This document shows positions 58,741 to 64,000 of a stretch of DNA of 64,000 bases, piece after piece; position 1 is the first letter of the stretch, and each line of letters opens with the position of its first letter. The stretch is from Streptomyces sp. WMMB303 (lineage in GTDB: Bacteria > Actinomycetota > Actinomycetes > Streptomycetales > Streptomycetaceae), in contig NZ_JARKIN010000001.1 in NCBI RefSeq assembly GCF_029351045.1, positions 1,636,001 to 1,700,000 of the forward strand, in the 5' to 3' direction. The position numbers and the translations under genes were made by a program. The notes beneath the pieces were generated by a model. The model saw only the letters and a program-made list of their open reading frames with translations. It did no database searches and had not been told where the DNA came from.

Positions 58741-59196
58741 ATGACAGACGACCCCGATCAGCACAGGGAGCCGGGGCTTCCGCCCAAGGTCGAGTTCGCA
58801 TTTCCAGGCCCCCTCCGCGACCGGCTCGTCGCCGCGATCCTCGACGGATCCAAGACCGCCACCACCGGGCTGCTGGCCGAGTACGAGCAGGACGGGGAAC
58901 CGCTCCCGTCCGTCGGCCGGCGTTCGACAGTGGTCGACTCCGAAGGGCGCCCAGTGGCGATCATCGAGGTGACGGACGCCCGCGTGGTGCCGCTCGACGA
59001 AGTGGACATCGCCCATGCACGAGATGAAGGCGAAGGCCACACCACAGTCGAGAAGTGGCGGTCAGACCACGAGGAATTCTGGCACAGCGAAGAGATGCGA
59101 GAGGCCCTGGGGAATCCTCACTTCACCGTGCACGACACCACTCCGGTCGTGTTGGAACGATTTCGCGTTGCGGCCCGCCTGCCCGATCCGTCCTGA
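58741..59196 (+). CDS. ASCH-domain protein
   Basis: A 151-residue protein with the ASCH fold pattern: FPGPLRDRLVAAILDGSKTATTGLLAEYEQDGEPLP, then GRRSTVVDSEGRPVAIIEVTDARVVPLDEVDIAHARDEGEG and WRSDHEEFW. These small beta-barrel proteins resemble PUA domains and are expected to bind RNA or a nucleotide, and some hydrolyse modified bases. The substrate here is unknown. The ATG at 58741 is supported by the leaderless promoter. It is the first clear gene after the PQQ remnant. Confidence 0.87.
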   Translation: MTDDPDQHREPGLPPKVEFAFPGPLRDRLVAAILDGSKTATTGLLAEYEQDGEPLPSVGRRSTVVDSEGRPVAIIEVTDARVVPLDEVDIAHARDEGEGHTTVEKWRSDHEEFWHSEEMREALGNPHFTVHDTTPVVLERFRVAARLPDPS

Positions 59197-59293
59197 CCGG
59201 CCGTCCCCGCGCCCCAAGTCGTCGGGGCTCCACGGTGGGTCATGGCGGACCCGCGTCCGTGACGCTGACCACGGCACGTGATCCAATGACCGC

Positions 59294-59857
59294 ATGGTGG
59301 AGGACCGCACATGCCTGGGGCCGTTGGAACTGCTCGACGGCCGTTGGGGAGTCGGGGACGCCACACGGCCTGATACCCACTGGGTGGAATTCCGCTCGAA
59401 CGGCTTCTATCAGCACACTCCAGATTCCGAAGGGCAATTGATCCCGTGGTCCAGGGTCATGAATGGCATCTGGCTCACCTGGGGCAAGCACTCCTGGAAC
59501 ACGAACAGCAGAGGCCTCTACACGCCGAGGGGAATGGTCGCCACCCGCGACGGCGGCTGGATGCACATGACGCTGCGCCACCCGTACGAGGACCACCAGT
59601 TGCGCTTCGACCAGCACACGCGCCCGTACCGGGCAGTGGACGTGCTCCGGTTGGAGTACCTGCTGCGGCAGCTCACCACCGAGGGAAAGCCGCATCTCCT
59701 CAGCGACTCGGAATGGGTGGGACATGCCGCGGTGTACCTGGCCGGGGGGAATAACCGCTGGATCACCAGGCGTGCACTGCGAAAGGTGGCGGCGGAGGCC
59801 CTGGCAGCAGCCGACGCCGGCAGCCGCGGACAACCGCCATCGCCATCGGCGCCGTGA
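59294..59857 (+). CDS. Protein of unknown function (187 aa)
   Basis: A 187-residue soluble protein, MVEDRTCLGPLELLDGRWGVGDATRPDTHWVEFRSNGFYQ at the start, then LTWGKHSWNTNSRGLYTPRGM and a basic helical end, WITRRALRKVAAEALAAAD. It has many Trp, His and Tyr residues and somewhat lower third-position G+C than its neighbours, which hints at a more recent arrival. I do not recognise the family. The ATG at 59294 lacks a clear ribosome site. Confidence 0.65.
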   Translation: MVEDRTCLGPLELLDGRWGVGDATRPDTHWVEFRSNGFYQHTPDSEGQLIPWSRVMNGIWLTWGKHSWNTNSRGLYTPRGMVATRDGGWMHMTLRHPYEDHQLRFDQHTRPYRAVDVLRLEYLLRQLTTEGKPHLLSDSEWVGHAAVYLAGGNNRWITRRALRKVAAEALAAADAGSRGQPPSPSAP

Positions 59858-60017
59858 ACGGACAACCGACAGCAGGACTACCACCGCGGCCCGGGCATAG
59901 CCCTCACCCCGCCATCGCGGTGAGCGCCCTGTCTACGTCATGTGCAAGCTCACCAGTCCGCCGTCCGGCTGCGTCCGCCCCCCGAGTACGCGATCACCGC
60001 CGGTGGATCGGGCGTGT

Positions 60018-61133
60018 TCAGCTTCGGTTCGGCTTCCGATCAGGGGTGCTGTGGAGTGCGGTGAGGCGGGCGGTTTCGTCGTCGCGGAAGTTGCGGACTT
60101 CGGTGCAGCGTTGGCTCATGACGAAGTCGCCGAGGGCCATGCAGAGGTCCATGCGTTGGATGCAGACGCCGATCATGAAGGGGCCGTTCTTGGCGCGGTA
60201 CATCCGGACGCCGTAGTAGCCCTCTTGGCAGTCGCGGTCGTTGTTGAAGCGGCAGCCGGTGCAAGTCTCGGGGAGGCGGACGGGACGGATGCTCTTGGCA
60301 TAGAGGGTGCGGCCGTCCGGGAGGCGGTAGCGGGTGCGCTGGTCGGAGGCGCCTGCGGTGATGACGCGGAGATCGGGGACGGCGCCCAGGTGGTCGAGGA
60401 CCTCGCGCATGGCGGCGAGGGAGGCGCCGTCGTCTTCCAGGTTCACCAACATCCGCACGACGACATCGCGGCCGTGCTGCTCGATGATCCGCAGGACCCG
60501 CTCGACGTGGTCGTGGTCGGGGATGACGATGTTGGCCGAGACCTTCACACCGTGCCGGGTGGCGGTCTCGATGGTGCGCGTGAGGGCGTCGAGTTTCCGG
60601 GCGGCCAGGCGGGGTGAGGCGAGGCGGGGGGCCTGGACGGCGGCGAGTTCGTCGGGGGTGGTGCCGAAGACGGACAGGTTGATGCGGTCCAGCCCGGCCT
60701 CCGCGCACTCGGGCAACACGGCCGCGCCGTTCTCGCCGTTGGACGTCAGCCCGACGGTCAGGTCCAGGCGGCGGGCAATGCGGACCAGGCCGGGCAGGTC
60801 GGGGTGGAGGGTGGGCTCGCCACCGGTGAAGTGGACCTCGTTGATGGGGAGGCTGCCGCGGACAGCGGCCAGGGCGAGCGCGAAGTCCGTGTCGGCGGGG
60901 ATGCGCTGGGGCAGGAAGTCGGCTCCGTTGGTGGCCAGGTAGATCGAGACCCTGCCGGAGCGGCCGGGGGTGCCGGCGAAGGCGTCGGGTGGGCGGCCGG
61001 TGTTGTCGGTGGCGACGGGGGTGCCTTCGTTGTGGCAGAAGGTGCAGGCCAGCCCGCACGCGTCGATGATCTTCACGCGGAGGGTGCGGTCGGGAACGAC
61101 CGCGACGGGGACGTCGTCGAGTGGGTCGTGCAT
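60018..61133 (-). CDS. Radical SAM protein with extra C-terminal cysteines
   Basis: A 371-residue radical SAM enzyme. The CxxxCxxC cluster is DACGLACTFCHNEG (C26, C30, C33), the SAM region has NEVHFTGGEPTLHPDLPGL, and LTVGLTSNGENG follows. The C-terminus has further cysteines in ETCTGCRFNNDRDCQEGYYGVRMYRAKNGPFMIGVCIQRMDLCMALGDFV, likely for an auxiliary Fe-S cluster as in SPASM/twitch enzymes. The substrate is unknown. The ATG at 61133 has GGAAGGCGG upstream; an upstream in-frame start would add unstructured sequence. It follows the CYTH gene by 64 bp on the same strand. Confidence 0.87.
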   Translation of the reverse strand: MHDPLDDVPVAVVPDRTLRVKIIDACGLACTFCHNEGTPVATDNTGRPPDAFAGTPGRSGRVSIYLATNGADFLPQRIPADTDFALALAAVRGSLPINEVHFTGGEPTLHPDLPGLVRIARRLDLTVGLTSNGENGAAVLPECAEAGLDRINLSVFGTTPDELAAVQAPRLASPRLAARKLDALTRTIETATRHGVKVSANIVIPDHDHVERVLRIIEQHGRDVVVRMLVNLEDDGASLAAMREVLDHLGAVPDLRVITAGASDQRTRYRLPDGRTLYAKSIRPVRLPETCTGCRFNNDRDCQEGYYGVRMYRAKNGPFMIGVCIQRMDLCMALGDFVMSQRCTEVRNFRDDETARLTALHSTPDRKPNRS

Positions 61134-61197
61134 CGTTCCGCCTTCCGTGCCCGACCGGGACAGAGGGGTGCCCCGGTCGGCGGGTGTGGGGGTGGGG

Positions 61198-61731
61198 TCA
61201 GAAGCGCAGGTCGGTGATGGTGTCGAGGTCGATGTCGTAGCGGGCATAGATCTTCTGGGTGTTCTCGCTGGTCAGCTCGTCCTTGGGGATGCCGAGGCGT
61301 TCGGCGGTCTGCCAGACCTGTTCCTCGTCGTCGCCCTCGATCTCCAGGTACGGGGGAATGCGGGGCCAGGTGTCGATCTCCAGCCGTACGCCGTCCAGCA
61401 GCCAGGAGCTGCGGCGGTTCTCCTGGTACGAACGGTGGGACAGCCCCATGAGGCCCAGGAGGGCGTGGGTATCCTCGAAGGAGCCCACGGTGGTCTCGGT
61501 CTCCTGGGTACCGTCGATCGCGTCCGAGCTGATCGTCTTGACGCACAGCGTCACCGCGCCGCCCGCGTCCCGCAGCCGCACCCAGCGGCCGTCGACCGGG
61601 GGGATGGGGTCATAGACGTAGCGGCGCATCAGTCGCTCGCTGTGGAAGGTGCCGCCTGCGGACTTGATGCGCGCGGCCATCGCCTCCGGGTCGATCTCCA
61701 GGGCCTTGGCCTCGTACTCGATGACGTGCAT
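61198..61731 (-). CDS. CYTH-domain protein (class IV adenylate cyclase/thiamine-triphosphatase-like)
   Basis: A 177-residue protein starting MHVIEYEAKALEID with the ExExK motif that defines CYTH enzymes. LMRRYVYDPIPPVDGRWVRLRDAGGAVTLCVKTISSD and RRSSWLLDGVRLEIDTWPRIPPYLEIEGDDEE supply the charged residues lining the tunnel. Members cyclise ATP or hydrolyse triphosphates; which reaction applies here is unknown. The ATG at 61731 has GGAAG upstream. The radical SAM gene follows 64 bp downstream, so the two are probably co-transcribed. Confidence 0.87.
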   Translation of the reverse strand: MHVIEYEAKALEIDPEAMAARIKSAGGTFHSERLMRRYVYDPIPPVDGRWVRLRDAGGAVTLCVKTISSDAIDGTQETETTVGSFEDTHALLGLMGLSHRSYQENRRSSWLLDGVRLEIDTWPRIPPYLEIEGDDEEQVWQTAERLGIPKDELTSENTQKIYARYDIDLDTITDLRF

Positions 61732-61923
61732 GGGGGTGCCAACTTCCTTCCGTACGGGATCGGGTAGCGGAGTCTGACAGGAGTGCGGGATCGCGCAGCC
61801 ACTCGTTGAGCCGGTCCTCCACCGGGACAGCAAACGGGCGCGGCACGTCCCATCGCCCTCTCGGTCTGCACCAGCGCGTCAGAGTGCGCCGGAGCTTCTG
61901 GAAGGTAGTCAAGATCTCGTCCT

Positions 61924-62661
61924 TCAGAGCGCGGTGCACAGATCGCGCGGGTCGACGGGGGTGACCTTGCGCAGTTCGCGGATCAGCTTGGACGCGAGCA
62001 TCGAGTGCAGGCCCGGGTCGTCCTTGGGCAGCCAGATGTCGGTGTCGCCGTGGTTGAGCCGCCACCCGTCGACGGTGAGGCGGTAGCTCACCCCGCCCAC
62101 TCCCCACAGCCGGGGCACCCTCACCCGCAGCGCCGTGAAGGCCCCGCTCTTGGGACACACGGCCATCGACAGCCGCGCGTCCTTAGCGCACAACGGCGGC
62201 ATCGCGCTCAGCGCACCCTCCGGCCACGAGGGCGGGTCCAGCTCGTTGCGCCAGCCGAAGAAGAGCCACCCGTCCGCGTTGCGGTCCGCCGGACCGCCGC
62301 AGACCTGGCACTTCATCGCGTACATGCACTCGTACTGCCGCCCCGGATGCATCGACGCGAAGTCCGGCCGGCCGACTCCAGGCGAGTACGAACACCGCGC
62401 CCACAGCACCCCGAACCCATCACGATCAGAAGGAAACTCCCGCCCTCGGTAGGCCAGCTTCAGGGCGGGACCGAGCGCGACAGCCAGCGTCGCCTCGGCG
62501 ACCGCCTGCTCGCTGTCCCACATAGCCACGTACGGCACACGCACCGAACGTCCAGTGCGCGGGTGCTTCGCGTACAGGGGCATGCGTCCTGGGCCAAGGG
62601 CGAACGCCGTCCCCGTGGCTTCTATGGGGGTCGCTACTCTCGGACGGCCGTACCTGCTCAT
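61924..62661 (-). CDS. Putative zinc-binding protein of unknown function (245 aa)
   Basis: Starts MSRYGRPRVATPIEATGTAFAL. It carries MKCQVCGGPADRNADGWLFFGWRNELD with a CxxC pair and further cysteines in PPLCAKDARLSMAVCPKSGAFTALRVRVPRLWG, suggesting a zinc site. The family is common beside RsbW-like ATPases in Streptomyces as I remember it. No function is known. Its ATG shares one base with the stop of the upstream ATPase (TGATG), indicating coupled translation. Confidence 0.72.
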   Translation of the reverse strand: MSRYGRPRVATPIEATGTAFALGPGRMPLYAKHPRTGRSVRVPYVAMWDSEQAVAEATLAVALGPALKLAYRGREFPSDRDGFGVLWARCSYSPGVGRPDFASMHPGRQYECMYAMKCQVCGGPADRNADGWLFFGWRNELDPPSWPEGALSAMPPLCAKDARLSMAVCPKSGAFTALRVRVPRLWGVGGVSYRLTVDGWRLNHGDTDIWLPKDDPGLHSMLASKLIRELRKVTPVDPRDLCTAL

Positions 62662-63080
62662 CAGTCCGGAACCACCATCTCGGCGAAGACCGTCTTCCCG
62701 AAGTACCGCAGCTCCACGTCCCAGTTCGCGGCCAGAGCGCTGATGAGCAGAAGACCGCGCCCCTGCTCGTCCTTCGGCCCCGCCTCCCGGTTCGTGGGTT
62801 TCGACCTCGACGTGTCTTCGACAGAGATCTGCACCAAGCGCGTCCGGGGTCTCGTCACCGTGACTCGCAGGAGTTGGCATCCGCTGTGCACGATCGAGTT
62901 CGTGACCAGCTCAGAGGTGACGAGCACGGTCTGATCGACGAACTCGCCGTCGAACCCCCAGGCGCACAGGGCGGCTTTGACCAGCTCACGGGAGCGGCGA
63001 GCAGTCCGTGGCTCGCTCGGCCAGGTCTCGCTGTAGCCGGGGGATCCGACGGCATTGGGTCGAGGCGCGGTCATGGACAC
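62661..63080 (-). CDS. RsbW-like ATP-binding protein (HATPase_c)
   Basis: A 139-residue single-domain ATPase of the anti-sigma/histidine-kinase-like type. It contains TSELVTNSIVHSG (N-box), VEDTSRSKP, then EQGRGLLLISALAANWDVELR (G-box). Such proteins in Streptomyces sit at many sites and regulate development or sigma factors by protein binding. The GTG at 63080 has GGAGG 9 nt upstream. It overlaps the downstream zinc-protein gene by one base. The partner is unknown. Confidence 0.85.
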   Translation of the reverse strand: MSMTAPRPNAVGSPGYSETWPSEPRTARRSRELVKAALCAWGFDGEFVDQTVLVTSELVTNSIVHSGCQLLRVTVTRPRTRLVQISVEDTSRSKPTNREAGPKDEQGRGLLLISALAANWDVELRYFGKTVFAEMVVPD

Positions 63081-63329
63081 AGGGCCATCCCTCCGAGGTG
63101 GTGGGGCACCCGTCTCTGAGCGAGGGACAGGGGCAGGAAGCTCTCCGCCGCACCGACGGAACGGGACCCGGCGGCGTCACGCGGAAGTGAGACGAACGTA
63201 GGGCGGCGCGACTCCAACTGCCAAAGAGATTGCGTGAGTTTGCAGCACTTCCTTTGACCAGCCTGTACAGCGCTCGGACGATGACTAGGCGGCGCAAACC
63301 AGCGCAAGGCAGCAGACAGGAGAATCACC

Positions 63330-63749
63330 ATGAAGCTACGGTTCCTTGGTAAGAACTCCAACGTGGGCGACTGCCCGACCCTGTACGCCACCGACCGTGA
63401 CACGTACCTCGTCCAGGGATGGAAGGTCTTCGCGAACGACCTGCTCATGCAGCTCGACGTCCCCGAGGGGCAGAGCGTGGTGGAGGTCCCGACCGAGCTG
63501 TTCGAGCACCTGGCCGAGGACGGTCTCCCGGCCGGGGAGTTCAGGCGGCTGGAAGACCCTCTCATGATCCTGACGCCGACAGGCACGTACGTGGTCCAGG
63601 GGGCGGAGGTGGCCGATCCCGAAGCCCTGGGACAGATGGAGATTCCGGACTACGAGACCGTGGTCGAGGTCCCCAAGGCCGCGATCACAGCCCTACTGGA
63701 GGAACCGCGTGGAACTGATCACCGGCGTCGAGCGCAACCGGCTCATTGA
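63330..63749 (+). CDS. Protein of unknown function with an internal repeat (139 aa)
   Basis: Two similar units are visible: DTYLVQGWKVFANDLLMQLD then VVEVPTELFEHL, and GTYVVQGAEVADPEALGQME then VVEVPKAAITALL. The protein is acidic and soluble; no domain is recognised. The ATG at 63330 has AGGAGAATCACC upstream. Its last 41 bp overlap the start of the DUF6879 gene, so the two are translationally coupled and probably act together. Confidence 0.75.
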   Translation: MKLRFLGKNSNVGDCPTLYATDRDTYLVQGWKVFANDLLMQLDVPEGQSVVEVPTELFEHLAEDGLPAGEFRRLEDPLMILTPTGTYVVQGAEVADPEALGQMEIPDYETVVEVPKAAITALLEEPRGTDHRRRAQPAH

Positions 63750-64000
63750 GGCGTGCGAGCACGGCGCGTTCCACCTGGAACTGCGCGACGACTACTCGGT
63801 GCCCGACGAGGACGGCCCCTTCGAGAGCTGGCTCCGCGACGAACCGGTGGACTACGCGTTCATGGAACCGTGGACGCAGATGGTCAAGTGGCTGGCGGGC
63901 GAAGGAAGGGCCGTACGACGCGTCCGTATCGTTTCCCATCCCCACACGCCGTACATCCAGTGGGAACACCGCACCACTCCCCGCAACCTGGATGCCGGCG
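63709..64000 (+). CDS. DUF6879 family protein, C-terminal part off the window
   Basis: The visible 97 residues, ELITGVERNRLIEACEHGAFHLELRDDYSVPDEDGPFESWLRDEPVDY then WTQMVKWLAGEGRAVRRVRIVSHPHTPYIQWE, match DUF6879, a Streptomyces family often found near HTH (XRE) regulators of developmental type. No biochemical role is known. The GTG at 63709 has GGAGG 5 nt upstream. It overlaps the preceding repeat-protein gene by 41 bp and runs past the window end. Confidence 0.83.
   Translation, partial: MELITGVERNRLIEACEHGAFHLELRDDYSVPDEDGPFESWLRDEPVDYAFMEPWTQMVKWLAGEGRAVRRVRIVSHPHTPYIQWEHRTTPRNLDAG

Noticed and set aside
61745..61936. Possible small gene between the zinc protein and the CYTH gene (minus strand, starting GTG 61936)
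   Set aside because: No ribosome site, runs out of frame through the CYTH start, and third-position bias is weak.

Overview
The window is high-G+C DNA with strong G/C bias at third codon positions and many GTG starts. Gene content (geosmin synthase, DUF3043, PspA with PspAA, DUF1206, DUF5685, DUF6879, monomeric isocitrate dehydrogenase, homodimeric AceE) points to a Streptomyces or close relative. Positions 1 to about 27,000 resemble, as I remember it, the conserved core block of Streptomyces running from the cytochrome oxidase genes to aceE. The rest is a mix of conserved and more variable genes. I see no rRNA, CRISPR array, insertion sequence, prophage or large biosynthetic cluster.

Layout. 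1-8.4 kb: cytochrome oxidase subunit II (cut by the left edge), a cysteine desulfurase fused to a TusA-like domain, a GNAT acetyltransferase, NadA, ErpA, a membrane-anchored protein and a PfkB kinase. 8.4-11.7 kb: an envelope-stress-like group on the minus strand (PspA, PspAA, sensor kinase, response regulator). 11.9-14.1 kb: DUF3043, a methyltransferase and two small unknowns. 14.2-17.6 kb: cobalamin nucleotide-loop assembly (CobU with an extra N-terminal domain, CobT, CobS). 17.8-26.7 kb: leucyl aminopeptidase, Lpd, SucB, a GntR regulator and AceE. 26.9-36 kb: an NSS transporter with its 34-residue subunit, a WYL regulator, an SDR, DUF4240, a TIGR01777 epimerase, an FAD oxidoreductase and an EamA exporter. 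36.2-38.4 kb: geosmin synthase.

39.9-43.9 kb: a cobalamin riboswitch precedes a four-gene operon for a binding protein, permease, ATPase and FhuF-like [2Fe-2S] protein. 43.9-45.3 kb: a short threonyl-tRNA synthetase paralog without TGS and editing domains, preceded by a 20-residue leader peptide with three consecutive Thr codons and then a strong hairpin. This is the most interesting regulatory unit here. 45.5-58 kb: DUF5685 with a cysteine-rich tail, DUF1206, isocitrate dehydrogenase, a tautomerase-like/YHS protein, a long-form GAPDH, a GAF/SpoIIE phosphatase and two overlapping SPFH genes. 58-64 kb: a variable end with a PQQ-propeller remnant, an ASCH protein, a radical SAM/CYTH pair, an RsbW-like ATPase coupled to a putative zinc protein, a duplicated-repeat protein and a DUF6879 protein cut by the right edge.

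Coenzyme and central carbon metabolism dominate: NAD, Fe-S, B12 and lipoyl-dependent dehydrogenases. Several genes appear to be transcribed without a leader, with a TANNNT box placed 6-8 nt before the start codon. Family assignments come from reading translated sequence and recalled family motifs. No database search was run.
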